Shown one piece after another: positions 8,201 to 16,845 of a DNA stretch of 64,000 nt. Each line of letters opens with the position of its first letter. Position 1 is the stretch's first letter. A program made the translations under genes and the position numbers. The notes beneath the pieces were generated by a model. The model saw only the letters and a program-made list of their open reading frames with translations, did no database searches and was not told the DNA's origin. Origin of the DNA: an uncultured Lachnospiraceae bacterium (lineage in GTDB: Bacteria > Bacillota > Clostridia > Lachnospirales > Lachnospiraceae); contig CAJTOR010000011.1 in the NCBI GenBank assembly GCA_910577675.1, forward strand, positions 1 to 64,000, read 5' to 3'.

Positions 8201-10012
8201 ATGATTACTTATAAAGAGTTTGAGGTAATTCGGGCAATGCTTAACTGTGATGAATGTTTAGATGATATACCCTTGTATGTGATGGAACATATGCATTATT
8301 ATGTTTTTAAATCGCAGGAAGAAATAAAGAAACTGGTAATATCCCTGGAGAAGAAAAGGTATATTGCTGATGGCAGGGTTACAAAAGCTGCTTTGGAAGA
8401 GATTGCACCACTCAAAGTTAAAAATGCCGTGATTCTTGCGGCTGGAGGTTCTGATATCTCGTCAAAGTCTGTTTATTCCATGCCAAAAGGTCTGTATGTC
8501 AAGGGAGGGGAAACCTTGATTGAGCGGCAAATCCGTCAACTGAAAGAGGCTGGTATCAATGATATTGTTGTAGTCGTTGGTTATAAGCAGGAAATGTATT
8601 TTTTTCTGGCTGAAAAATATGATGTTACGCTGGAGATAAATCCGGATTTGAAAAAGAACAATATTAATTCTTTGTATGTGGCAAGGAAGCATCTTGGAAG
8701 TAGCTATATTTGTAATTGTGATAATTATTTTGAAGAAAATCCTTTTTCGGGATATGAGTATAATTCATATCATGCAACGGTATATAAAGAGAATGCAGGG
8801 AATGAGCTGATTGTCCGAAAAAATTCTTCCGGTCGCATCCTGGAAGTACATAGTGCAGAAAAAAGTGGGGAATGTATTTATGGACACGCCTATATTGATG
8901 AAAGTTTAGGTCGGCGGATTATTTCCTATCTACAAGATGAAATTGATGATTTTAGAGTTTCTTCTTTGTTTTGGGAGGAATTTATCAGCCGTCATGCGGA
9001 AGATATGGATATGTATGCCAGAGAGTATTCGGCTGATTTTGTTTATGAATTTGATTCGATCCAGGAAATCCAGAATATTGAAAGCCTGTTTCTGGAGAAC
9101 GTCAGTGACCGGATTAATCAGAAAATATGTGAAGTACTTGGTTGTGGGGAAAATGAAATTCGTAATATTTTAATTTTGCAGAAAGGTTTAACGAATGTTT
9201 TGTTTACCTTTGTGGTAAAGGGAGTGACATATATTTTCCGATATCCGGGTGAAAGCAGTTCCTTTTTTATATACAGGAAAAATGAAGTGCGGGCACAAAA
9301 GATAGCGGCAGAGAGCGGTGTGGATGGGACATATATTTATATTGACGAAGGCGGGATTAAGATTTCTAAGTTTGTTTCAAATTGTTGGAATCTTACAGGA
9401 ATTTATTATCATGACCTGGAATTGATGAAGCGTTTGGCGCGCCAAATCCGCAAATTCCACGACGCGGGATTTGATATGCCGGACTGGGAGGAATTTAGCT
9501 ATAATCCTATGGTAGAATGTCAACGTCTGATGCAGGAAGCTTCAAAAATGAAAGGTAATTTATTTGATATTTTTAAACATGAATGGGAAACAATGTGGAA
9601 ATTATATAACTACGCAGAAAAAGATGGTATCAAAAAAACAATGTGCCATAATGATATAAATCAGGATAACTGTTTGTTAAATGATGATAGTTTCCATATT
9701 ATTGATTGGGAATTTGCAGGTTTTAATGATCCGGCATATGATTTTGGGCGTGTGATTGCAGGTTATGAGTTGGATAGTCCTGCAATTGATGAAATTTTAG
9801 AAGCATATTTTGAAAGGCCAGCAACAGAAAGGGAGAGGTTACATTGGATTGCATATATGGGAATCCATAATTGGTACTATGTAGGTTGGGCAGTTTATAA
9901 AGAGAGTATTAATGAAAGTTCCCGTGATTGGATGTTATTTTTTTATAATCAGGCAAAACGGGTTATGAAATATACACTCCCAAGATATGAAAAGATTTAT
10001 GGGGAACTATGA
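8201..10012 (+). CDS. LicC-like nucleotidyltransferase fused to LicA-like choline/ethanolamine kinase
   Basis: This 603-residue protein starts at ATG 8201 after AAGGAGG. Residues 1-70 look like a small winged-helix segment (SQEEIKKLVISLEKKRYIAD). Residues 74-300 are a nucleotidyltransferase domain: NAVILAAGG, MPKGLYVKGGETLIERQIRQ, then GINDIVVVVGYKQE and NINSLYVARKHLG, as in LicC CTP:phosphocholine cytidylyltransferase. From about residue 305 to the end is a choline/ethanolamine kinase-like domain with CHNDINQDNCLL (Brenner motif H-N-D-x-x-x-x-N) and IIDWEFAGFNDPAYDFG (metal-binding D-W-E/D). Together these would phosphorylate an amino alcohol and make its CDP form. No LicD transferase is seen in the window. 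It closes the glycan cluster, so the likely role is phosphocholine or phosphoethanolamine decoration of the polysaccharide. Confidence 0.8.
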   Translation: MITYKEFEVIRAMLNCDECLDDIPLYVMEHMHYYVFKSQEEIKKLVISLEKKRYIADGRVTKAALEEIAPLKVKNAVILAAGGSDISSKSVYSMPKGLYVKGGETLIERQIRQLKEAGINDIVVVVGYKQEMYFFLAEKYDVTLEINPDLKKNNINSLYVARKHLGSSYICNCDNYFEENPFSGYEYNSYHATVYKENAGNELIVRKNSSGRILEVHSAEKSGECIYGHAYIDESLGRRIISYLQDEIDDFRVSSLFWEEFISRHAEDMDMYAREYSADFVYEFDSIQEIQNIESLFLENVSDRINQKICEVLGCGENEIRNILILQKGLTNVLFTFVVKGVTYIFRYPGESSSFFIYRKNEVRAQKIAAESGVDGTYIYIDEGGIKISKFVSNCWNLTGIYYHDLELMKRLARQIRKFHDAGFDMPDWEEFSYNPMVECQRLMQEASKMKGNLFDIFKHEWETMWKLYNYAEKDGIKKTMCHNDINQDNCLLNDDSFHIIDWEFAGFNDPAYDFGRVIAGYELDSPAIDEILEAYFERPATERERLHWIAYMGIHNWYYVGWAVYKESINESSRDWMLFFYNQAKRVMKYTLPRYEKIYGEL

Positions 10013-10224
10013 TAGGAATAGTAATGGGGATTGCCCCCACCTTACAAGTTGCCTTTGCCCACCGCTTTTGGTTTTTCATCTAGAAGTACTGGATAAGAGG
10101 CTTATTTGTTTGGATAAATTTATATATTTAATGACTGTATAAGTAAATTTTTATAATGAGAAAAAAGTAAAGATACAGATGTCTAAGAAAAAAGATAGGA
10201 TTGGAAAGTGAGGATTAAAAGAGA

Positions 10225-11646
10225 ATGAACGAACAAACTTACGAACAGGAAATCAGCATCGGGAAGGTATTTTACCGCATGTTCCGCGACTGGAGAAAAA
10301 TCTGCTTGGCTGCCATGGTCATTGCGCTGCTTGCCGGGGTGGGGAATTTTTCCTTGAAAAAGATCAGAACCTCCAATCCGGAATATATCAGAAAAGCGGA
10401 GGAAAACTTTGAGCGTGAGCTTGCCGGGTTCCGTGCAACCGGTGAAACTTTAAGCCGCGAGATTGCAAACCTTGAGGAAACGCGCGCGGAGCGGGAAGCG
10501 TACAATGCGGATTCCATCCTTATGAAGATCAACCCGTACCGCGAATTTAACGCCTCCCTCCAGCTCTATATCGCGACGGATTACCAGATCGTGCCGGAAC
10601 TGACCTACCAGAACATCGACCTGTCAAACCGCATCCTGCAATCCTACCTGACTTATATGGTAAATGGGGATATGTACCAGTATATTTTAGACCATTTATC
10701 GCAGCCGGTGGAACTGCGCTACTTAAAGGAAATCCTTTCCATCACCCCGGATTATGATAACCGTATGATTAGCCTGAATGTCCAGAATGTGGATGAGGAG
10801 GGGTGTGAGGAGATCCTAACCCTCGCACAGGAAGGAATTTTGGCAAAGCAGCCGGGGATTGTAAATGCCATCGGGGAGCATGAGTTAAACACCGTGAACC
10901 AGTCCGTTTACGAATCGGTGAACCTGGAGCTTGATGAGTGGCAGAAAGCAAATATCCAGTATGTATCGGAACTTAGCATAAGGCTGCAAGAAAAAGGGGA
11001 GGAGTACGCAAAGTGGGAACGCTCCCCGGAACCGCAGAAGGAATACACGGCCGCGAGTATTCTCAGGAATTCCATCAAGACAATGATCCTTGGGTTTCTT
11101 GCCGGTGCAGTGCTTGCGGCAATTTTTATTGCTTTTTGCTACATTATGTCGGACAAACTTCAGGATGCAGACAACCTGAAAAACCGCTATGGCTTGCGTG
11201 TGATCGCACAGGTACCTAAGGTGCATAAGAAACGTGTCTGGGTTGGATTTGACCGGCTGTTTGCGCGTATGGGGGGACTTCCTTTATATGAGAGGGATGC
11301 GGCTGCGCTTGCAAAGGTTGCAGCGCAGAGTGTGATGGCGGAACTGATGGCGATGGGAACTTTAAAGGATGGCACAATTGCATTTACTGGAAATGTCGCG
11401 CTGGAAGAAATGAAAAAACTAATTGCTGAAATGGAATGGGGTGATTCCTGTACGGTAAAGTGCGTCCACAATATTTTAAACAACCCGTCCGCCGTGCCGG
11501 AAATAATGAATGCGGAGTATATAGTGCTGATAGAGAAGCAGGAGGAAAGCAGTTACACACAGATAACAAGGGAACTTTCAGAACTTGCCGCATGGAAGAA
11601 AAAGGTTCTTGGATTTGTTGTGGTTGGTGTGGATGCAATACCGTAA
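10225..11646 (+). CDS. Wzz/YveK-like polysaccharide chain-length protein
   Basis: This 473-residue protein starts at ATG 10225. One membrane segment lies near residues 27-45 (KICLAAMVIALLAGVGNF) and a second near 287-308 (TMILGFLAGAVLAAIFIAFC); the long part between them is extracytoplasmic and has heptad-like stretches. That is the layout of polysaccharide co-polymerases (Wzz, CapA, YveK). After the second helix about 160 residues lie in the cytoplasm. They contain no Walker A motif, so this is not a complete BY-kinase, although the C-terminal part (NAEYIVLIEKQEESSYTQI) resembles a degenerate kinase-like region. It probably sets polymer length for the neighbouring glycan genes. Its base composition is richer in GC than the island before it. 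Confidence 0.7.
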   Translation: MNEQTYEQEISIGKVFYRMFRDWRKICLAAMVIALLAGVGNFSLKKIRTSNPEYIRKAEENFERELAGFRATGETLSREIANLEETRAEREAYNADSILMKINPYREFNASLQLYIATDYQIVPELTYQNIDLSNRILQSYLTYMVNGDMYQYILDHLSQPVELRYLKEILSITPDYDNRMISLNVQNVDEEGCEEILTLAQEGILAKQPGIVNAIGEHELNTVNQSVYESVNLELDEWQKANIQYVSELSIRLQEKGEEYAKWERSPEPQKEYTAASILRNSIKTMILGFLAGAVLAAIFIAFCYIMSDKLQDADNLKNRYGLRVIAQVPKVHKKRVWVGFDRLFARMGGLPLYERDAAALAKVAAQSVMAELMAMGTLKDGTIAFTGNVALEEMKKLIAEMEWGDSCTVKCVHNILNNPSAVPEIMNAEYIVLIEKQEESSYTQITRELSELAAWKKKVLGFVVVGVDAIP

Positions 11647-11676
11647 GTATTGTAAAAACTATAAAAGCAGTTATAA

Positions 11677-11716
11677 AAAGGGGCAGAGCCACAAATGGTT
11701 CTGCCCCTTTGTTCGT
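11677..11716 (+). terminator. Rho-independent terminator after the Wzz-like gene
   Basis: AAAGGGGCAGA (11677-11687) pairs with TCTGCCCCTTT (11700-11710) around a short loop, followed by GTTCGTTT. The stem is strong and the T tract is weak. It ends the Wzz-like transcript. Confidence 0.8.
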
Positions 11717-11755
11717 TTGCGAATTTTTGGTATTGAGGCGGTTAATATTTTTTTC

Positions 11756-11784
11756 TTGTAAAAAAAAAGTTTATCGTGTATAAT
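11756..11784 (+). promoter_or_regulatory. sigma-A-type promoter upstream of the beta-helix gene
   Basis: TTGTAA (11756-11761), a 17-base spacer, and TATAAT (11779-11784). The spacer starts with a run of A; the full A9 tract is 11760-11768. Transcription would start near 11791 and leave a leader of about 275 bases before ATG 12068. Confidence 0.8.
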
Positions 11785-11790
11785 ACCGCA

Positions 11791-12067
11791 TGAGTGACTT
11801 GGAGCAGATTTCAGACGGGGAAGTCGGGAAACGTTTATATAAGGAATACAATATTTGCTGATAAAAATTATACGTAGGATGATTATTGTGTCGATCGGGA
11901 TGTTCAAATAGATCGACAACTTAATCTTTTGCATGTTAGAATGCTTATGCATAATATCAACTCATCAATTGTGTTAGGTAAGGGAGGGGGACAAGCCCAT
12001 CTGACATGCGAGAGCAGCATGGGGATATGAATTTCTTTTGACTTATTTTAGGAAAACAGGAGGAAAA
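11791..12067 (+). other. long 5' leader of the beta-helix gene
   Basis: This untranslated stretch has a hairpin GTCGATC/GATCGAC (about 11899-11926). Its last third, 11968-12042, is similar to a second segment at 19639-19707. I recognise no known riboswitch. An in-frame TTG at 12038 lacks a binding site, so the leader is taken to run to ATG 12068. Confidence 0.5.
11968..12042 (+). repeat. copy A of a dispersed ~70-bp element
   Basis: It shares ATTGTG, GGG...CCCATC, GACAT, GAGAGCAGCAT, GATAT and TTTCT in the same order with 19639-19707. It lies in the leader of the beta-helix gene, 26 bases before its ATG. Both copies can fold a short G-run/C-run hairpin. Function unknown. Confidence 0.55.
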
Positions 12068-14461
12068 ATGGAAATGGGTCAATCCAGATTGAAAAGATGG
12101 ATAAGTATGGTAATTTTCAGTGCCATACTATTACTGTTGTCCGTTCTTGCAATCCCCTCCTTGGCGCAGGGTGCGCAGGGGGATAAAGGAAATATACTTG
12201 AAGTGGAAGCGGTTCCGGGCTGTTCTGCAAAGGAACTTCAGGCTCTGTTAGACTCAAATGCGGATGGCAGGTATGATGCGCTGGTAGTTAATATTCCAGC
12301 CGGGACTTATAAGTTAAACAGTACACTTTACATATCGTCAGGAACCACCATTCATGCTTCAAAGGAGGCTTATCTGGTTAAACAGCGGGTATATGGCGCG
12401 GTGCTAGAGGGGAAGCTTGTAAATGACAGGGGCGGTTATGGTGGATGCCATGATATTACTGTGGACGGCGGTGTATGGGATAGCAAGCCGGTAATGGATG
12501 GCAAGGAGGGGACGGAAACTTTCCGCTTTATCCATTGCAGTAATGTGACTGTGAAAAATGCTGTGCTCTGCAATGTTCCCGAGGGAAGCCATCTGATGGT
12601 ATTTGCAGGGACGACGGATGCCCTGGTTGAGAACTGTGAGTTCTACGGTTACGGGAAGGGCAGAGGAGGAAAATTGCCGAAGGAGGCAATCCAGTTAGAT
12701 ATTGCACATGATGTGGGGACAACACCAACCTTGCAGGAGGTTTTGTGGGATGAACTGCCCTGCCAGAATATAACAGTTAAGGACTGTAATTTCCACGATT
12801 TTTCACGCGCTTTCGGCAGCCACACGACGGTGAAGGGGATCTATCATAAAGGGATTTTGCTTAAAAACAATACCGTAAGGGATATGTCGGATATTGCGTT
12901 TAAATTGTTCAACTACATTGATACCACGGTGGAGGGAAATACCTTTTCTAATTGTTCGTGGGGGGTGTTTGTCTACACATGGCTTAACAATCAGGACAGT
13001 GTGACCGAGGGACAGATGTTTTTGGAACCGTTAAAGGAAAGGGAAATCTTGGTTCCGGATAATTGTAATATTATTATACAAAAAAATATATTTAATATGG
13101 GAAAAAGTACGGGGGATGCCGTGAGGGTTTGTGGGTCAGGGGAACTTCCGGTTTCAGGGGTTACGGTAAAGGATAATCAGATTTCTGGTGGGCGTTACGC
13201 TGTGTTTGCCACCCATGCGCCAAAGATTAGGATATCGGAGAACCGGATTAGCGGCACGAGGGCAAACGGAATTTTACTTGAGCAGGAATGCGGATATTCG
13301 CTTGTGCAGAATAATACTGTGGAAGGTGCGGGAGGAAAGGCGGCCATTGGTATTTATACCGGCTCCGATGATACAATTGTATCAGGGAATAATATTTCCG
13401 GGGCTGAGGGTGCGGGGATTCTTCTGTATGACGGCGTTAAAAACTGTATTGTTGGTGCTGAGGGAAAAGAAACAAAAGCAACAGGTGGAAACCGGATTGT
13501 AAAACCGGGGACAACGGGGATTCATATTTCGGAGGGCTGTACGGGAAATACTGTCCAGTATAATAAGGTAGAAAATACTGCGGAAGCGGGGATATGGGTA
13601 TATTCATCCAAAAATAATAAGATTTTGTATAATTCCATTATCTCACCGAAGCAGGCAGGAATCCATGTGACGGGAAAAAGTTCCGGCAGCACGGTAAGCA
13701 ATAATACAGTTACCAATCCGGGAACGGACGGTGTGCGCCTGCATGAATCGGAAAAATGTAATGTGGTTTCCAACACAATTACGAAACCGGGTAAAAACGG
13801 TATTAATGTAACGCAAAAGTCCAACAAATCCGCAGTCAAGAAAAATAAAATTGTATTGGCGGGGGAGGATGGAATCTGGATTTCCGGCAGTACAAGCTGC
13901 ACAGTTTCTTCAAATAATATAGAAAAATATGCTGTGGCGGCGGAGAAAAACTATGGGATAGGTATTTATCAGTCAGGAGGTACAAAGTCTGCAAATACAA
14001 AGGTGGAGAGCAATGTAATCGTTGGCACTGGAAAAAGGACGGGGGACAATGCCGTCCATGTCAGCACTTCCGATTATGTAAAGGTAAGCAAAAACAAGAT
14101 AAAGACACCAGCGGGATACGGGATTTATATTTATAAGGGAAAATATGGGAAAATCGAAACAAACCAGATCACCAAACCTGTAAAGGGTGGTATTTATGTG
14201 ACGACTGCCTGCGACCAGGCTAATATTGCGGGAAACACCGTGATAACCCCGGGGGATACGGCGGTAATGACATATCAGGCGAAGGGATCGAAAGTAACCG
14301 GAAATATAGTTAAAGTGACGGAGGGGATAACCGCTGTCCGGATCAGCCAGTCCGACAACACGGCGGTAAAGAAAAATAAGATAACGGGAGCCACGGGGAA
14401 AGCTGCGATATGGATTACGGGTTCCGAGGGCTGTGTGGACGAGGAGAATACAGCGGAGTAG
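12068..14461 (+). CDS. secreted right-handed parallel beta-helix protein
   Basis: The 797-residue protein is read from ATG 12068, which has AGGAGG at 12058-12063; a TTG at 12038 is in frame but has no binding site. A signal peptide is clear (basic RLKRW, a hydrophobic stretch, then PSLAQGAQG). From about residue 130 the protein is built of PbH1 repeats, with dozens of short turns of the type N-x-I/V-x-x-x-x-x-x-G-I-x-I/V (for example ENRISGTRANGILLEQ and VSNNTVTNPGTDGVRLHES). This is the fold of NosD-like proteins, pectate lyases and alginate epimerases. No C-terminal anchor or LPxTG is seen, so it is probably released or held by binding to glycan. It has its own promoter and follows the Wzz-like gene, so an action on the surface polysaccharide is possible. 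No catalytic residues could be assigned. Confidence 0.8.
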   Translation: MEMGQSRLKRWISMVIFSAILLLLSVLAIPSLAQGAQGDKGNILEVEAVPGCSAKELQALLDSNADGRYDALVVNIPAGTYKLNSTLYISSGTTIHASKEAYLVKQRVYGAVLEGKLVNDRGGYGGCHDITVDGGVWDSKPVMDGKEGTETFRFIHCSNVTVKNAVLCNVPEGSHLMVFAGTTDALVENCEFYGYGKGRGGKLPKEAIQLDIAHDVGTTPTLQEVLWDELPCQNITVKDCNFHDFSRAFGSHTTVKGIYHKGILLKNNTVRDMSDIAFKLFNYIDTTVEGNTFSNCSWGVFVYTWLNNQDSVTEGQMFLEPLKEREILVPDNCNIIIQKNIFNMGKSTGDAVRVCGSGELPVSGVTVKDNQISGGRYAVFATHAPKIRISENRISGTRANGILLEQECGYSLVQNNTVEGAGGKAAIGIYTGSDDTIVSGNNISGAEGAGILLYDGVKNCIVGAEGKETKATGGNRIVKPGTTGIHISEGCTGNTVQYNKVENTAEAGIWVYSSKNNKILYNSIISPKQAGIHVTGKSSGSTVSNNTVTNPGTDGVRLHESEKCNVVSNTITKPGKNGINVTQKSNKSAVKKNKIVLAGEDGIWISGSTSCTVSSNNIEKYAVAAEKNYGIGIYQSGGTKSANTKVESNVIVGTGKRTGDNAVHVSTSDYVKVSKNKIKTPAGYGIYIYKGKYGKIETNQITKPVKGGIYVTTACDQANIAGNTVITPGDTAVMTYQAKGSKVTGNIVKVTEGITAVRISQSDNTAVKKNKITGATGKAAIWITGSEGCVDEENTAE

Positions 14462-14486
14462 GAATGGGACTTCCCCAAAAAAAAGC

Positions 14487-14515
14487 TTGCAATTTGGAAA
14501 AAACTATGATATACT
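14487..14515 (+). promoter_or_regulatory. promoter of rpsF-ssb-rpsR
   Basis: TTGCAA (14487-14492), 17-base spacer, TATACT (14510-14515). The leader that follows contains a hairpin GCTCCCA/TGGGGGC with a TTTT loop (14546-14563), then GAGACCAGAAGGAGG. The position fits an S6:S18 autoregulatory leader, but I could not confirm the known binding motif. Confidence 0.85.
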
Positions 14516-14591
14516 GCTTCTCCGTGAGACATTATATTTTTCCTTGCTCCCATTTTTGGGGGCCAGAGACCAGAAGGAGGTGCAGACAACT

Positions 14592-14882
14592 ATGAATCAG
14601 TATGAATTAGCCTTAGTTGTAAGTGCAAAGATCGAGGATGAGGCCAGGGCAGCAGTTGTAGAGCAGGCGAAGGAGCTTGTTGCCAGGTTCGGCGGCAATA
14701 TCACGAATGTGGAGGACGCTGGCAGAAAAAGACTGGCTTATGAAATCCAGAAGATGAAAGAAGGACATTACTATTTCATCCAGTTCGATGCTGACGCGAC
14801 AACGCCAAACGAGATCGAGCAGAGAGTTCGTATCATGGACAATGTCATCAGATTTTTGTGCATTAGACGGGACGCTGAGTAA
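14592..14882 (+). CDS. rpsF: 30S ribosomal protein S6
   Basis: The 96-residue protein is read from ATG 14592 with AAGGAGG at 14574-14580; the frame is open further upstream but overlaps the promoter. MNQYELALVVSAKI, then KRLAYEIQKMKEGHYYFIQF and the C-terminal DNVIRFLCIRRD are the usual S6 landmarks. It binds 16S rRNA with S18 in the small-subunit platform. The operon rpsF-ssb-rpsR is the standard Firmicute order. Its own promoter lies at 14487-14515, downstream of the beta-helix gene, with no clear terminator between them. Confidence 0.97.
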   Translation: MNQYELALVVSAKIEDEARAAVVEQAKELVARFGGNITNVEDAGRKRLAYEIQKMKEGHYYFIQFDADATTPNEIEQRVRIMDNVIRFLCIRRDAE

Positions 14883-14909
14883 GGAATCTTCAATGGAGGT
14901 AATTCCGTT

Positions 14910-15356
14910 ATGAACAAAGTTATTTTGGTAGGAAGATTGACAAGGGACCCGGAAATCAGATATTCCCAGGGCGCTAACGCCATGGCGATCGCACGTTTTT
15001 CTATCGCGGTGGATCGCAGATTTAAGCGCGAGGGTGAGCCGGATGCCGATTTCTTTAACTGTTCTGCTTTCGGGAAGCAGGCGGAGTTTGTTGAGCGCTA
15101 TTTAAAACAGGGAACCAAGATGGTTGTTGTGGGGCGCATCCAGAACGATAATTATACAAATAAAGATGGGCAGAAAGTTTACAGCGTGCAGATCATGGTG
15201 GACGAGCTTGAATTCGCCGAGAGCAAGAATGCATCGGCGGGCAGCGGTGATGGCACTTTTGCGCAGCCGGCTGCGAGACCGACCCCTGGGGCAGCGGCAA
15301 ACGACGGTTTTATGAATGTGCCGGAAGGCATTGACGAGGAGCTGCCGTTTAATTAG
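14910..15356 (+). CDS. ssb: single-stranded DNA-binding protein
   Basis: This 148-residue protein starts at ATG 14910 after TGGAGG. The OB fold covers about residues 1-105 (MNKVILVGRLTRDPEIRY, FNCSAFGKQAEFVERYLKQG, VVVGRIQNDNYTNKDG). A Gly/Ala/Pro-rich linker leads to the acidic tip DEELPF, which recruits repair and replication partners. It binds single-stranded DNA as a tetramer. It is placed between rpsF and rpsR, as in other Firmicutes. Confidence 0.97.
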   Translation: MNKVILVGRLTRDPEIRYSQGANAMAIARFSIAVDRRFKREGEPDADFFNCSAFGKQAEFVERYLKQGTKMVVVGRIQNDNYTNKDGQKVYSVQIMVDELEFAESKNASAGSGDGTFAQPAARPTPGAAANDGFMNVPEGIDEELPFN

Positions 15357-15387
15357 TGTTAGAGGATTGGATAAGGAGGAAATAGAT

Positions 15388-15663
15388 ATGCCATTCAATA
15401 AGGAAAAGGGCGCTGACAAGGGCGACGCTTCCATGAAGAGAAGGGTAACCCGCAGAAGGAAAAAAGTTTGCGTATTCTGCGCTGACAAGACGTGTGCGGG
15501 CATCGATTATAAGGATGTAAACAAACTTAAAAGATTTGTTTCCGAGAGGGGCAAGATCCTTCCTAGAAGGATTACCGGTAGCTGTGCAAAGCATCAGAGG
15601 GCTCTTACCGCAGCCATCAAGCGTGCGCGCCATGTGGCATTGATGCCGTACACATTAGAGTAA
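15388..15663 (+). CDS. rpsR: 30S ribosomal protein S18, cysteine-containing form
   Basis: The 91-residue protein is read from ATG 15388 with AAGGAGG at 15373-15379; the frame is open upstream to 15316 inside ssb, but that is not a start. KKVCVFCADKTC followed later by GSCAKHQR gives the Cys set of zinc-type (C+) S18. The core KDVNKLKRFVSERGKILPRR is canonical. It pairs with S6 in the 30S platform. A terminator follows directly. Confidence 0.97.
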   Translation: MPFNKEKGADKGDASMKRRVTRRRKKVCVFCADKTCAGIDYKDVNKLKRFVSERGKILPRRITGSCAKHQRALTAAIKRARHVALMPYTLE

Positions 15664-15678
15664 AATTTTTACAGGACA

Positions 15679-15716
15679 AAACACCGCAGCGGCGAAAACC
15701 GTTGTGGTGTTTTTTT
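15679..15716 (+). terminator. terminator of rpsF-ssb-rpsR
   Basis: ACACCGCA (15681-15688) with CGG pairs with CCG and TGTGGTGT (15703-15710), followed by a run of T (15710-15716). A classic Rho-independent terminator. Confidence 0.9.
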
Positions 15717-15750
15717 AATGGATACAAATGTACAAAATATAAGGTAGTCA

Positions 15751-15779
15751 TTGACAAAATTGTATGACTAAGTTAAGAT
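15751..15779 (+). promoter_or_regulatory. promoter of the GtrB-like/YfhO-like pair
   Basis: TTGACA (15751-15756), 17-base spacer, TAAGAT (15774-15779). An ATG at 15780 lies immediately after the -10 box and so cannot be the translation start; the used start is 15831. Confidence 0.85.
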
Positions 15780-15830
15780 ATGAAAGAAGGAAACGGGTGG
15801 CAAGGGAAATATTTTGTGACAGGAGGGTTT

Positions 15831-16796
15831 ATGGGAGAAGAAAAAAAGATGTTGAGCCTGGTGGTGCCCGCCTATAATGAGGAGGCGGTTCTTGAGGTCT
15901 TTTACCGCGAAACGGAGCGGGTGACAGCCCGGATGGATGTGGAAATTGAATATCTTTTTGTGGATGACGGTTCAAAGGATCGGACACTTTCTATTTTGCG
16001 GGAGATGGCAGCCAGGGATAAGAGGGTTCACTATGTGTCGTTTTCGCGCAATTTTGGCAAGGAGGCGGCAATCTATGCAGGTCTTCAAAATGCAGTGGGG
16101 GATTATGTGGTTATTATGGACGCGGATCTGCAAGACCCACCCACGCTCCTGCCACAGATGCTAGAAGCGGTTGTTAAGGATGGCTATGACTGTGTGGGAA
16201 CCAGGCGGATATCACGGAAAGGGGAACCGCCGGTGCGCTCCTTTTTTGCAAGACTTTTCTACAAACTAATCAACCGGGTATCGAAGACCGAGATTGTGGA
16301 TGGCGCAAGGGATTATCAGCTTATGAGCCGCAAGGTTGTGGAAGCCATTTTATCCATGGGGGAATACAACCGTTTTTCCAAGGGAATATTCGGCTGGGTC
16401 GGCTACCGCAAGCAATGGCTGGAATATGAGAATATTGAGCGCGCGGCAGGAGAAACAAAATGGTCATTCTGGAAATTATTATTGTATGCGATGGATGGTA
16501 TTATCGCATTTTCAACTGCGCCGCTTGTGCTTTCGTCAGTTCTCGGTTTCCTGTTCTGTATTATTGCGGTGGTGATGACAATAGTAATTATAATCAGGAC
16601 CTGTGTTTTTGGTGACCCGACACCGGGGTGGCCGTCCCTAGCATGTATCATTATTTTTGTGGCGGGTATCCAGCTATTCTGTCTGGGTATTTTGGGGCAG
16701 TACCTTGCCAAAGCATATCTCGAAACAAAAAAGCGTCCGATCTATCTGGTTTCGGAGGAAGTGCTCGGGGAGAAGGAACGGCTTTTGGATAAATAG
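15831..16796 (+). CDS. polyprenyl-phosphate glycosyltransferase, GtrB/CsbB-like (GT2)
   Basis: The 321-residue protein is read from ATG 15831 with AGGAGGG at 15820-15826. An N-terminal GT2 domain has LSLVVPAYNEEAVLEVF, LFVDDGSKDRT, FGKEAAIYAGLQNA and the D-x-D-type MDADLQDPP, with GARDYQLMSR later. Two membrane segments follow near residues 230-252 and 267-290 (APLVLSSVLGFLFCIIAVV and CIIIFVAGIQLFCLGILG). This is the layout of GtrB, CsbB and DPM1-like enzymes, which load a sugar from UDP-sugar onto undecaprenyl phosphate. Its partner downstream is a YfhO-type protein. In Bacillus, Listeria and Staphylococcus the CsbB plus YfhO pair glycosylates lipoteichoic acid from outside the cell, and the same two-step scheme is likely here. 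Confidence 0.87.
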   Translation: MGEEKKMLSLVVPAYNEEAVLEVFYRETERVTARMDVEIEYLFVDDGSKDRTLSILREMAARDKRVHYVSFSRNFGKEAAIYAGLQNAVGDYVVIMDADLQDPPTLLPQMLEAVVKDGYDCVGTRRISRKGEPPVRSFFARLFYKLINRVSKTEIVDGARDYQLMSRKVVEAILSMGEYNRFSKGIFGWVGYRKQWLEYENIERAAGETKWSFWKLLLYAMDGIIAFSTAPLVLSSVLGFLFCIIAVVMTIVIIIRTCVFGDPTPGWPSLACIIIFVAGIQLFCLGILGQYLAKAYLETKKRPIYLVSEEVLGEKERLLDK

Positions 16797-16845
16797 CATC
16801 AGTTGTAAGGAATAGCTATATCACGGGAAAGAAAGGTAGTAGTTG

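Noticed and set aside
15780..15830. Upstream ATG for the GtrB-like protein
   Set aside because: It directly follows the -10 box, so it would not be on the mRNA with a binding site; ATG 15831 has AGGAGGG.
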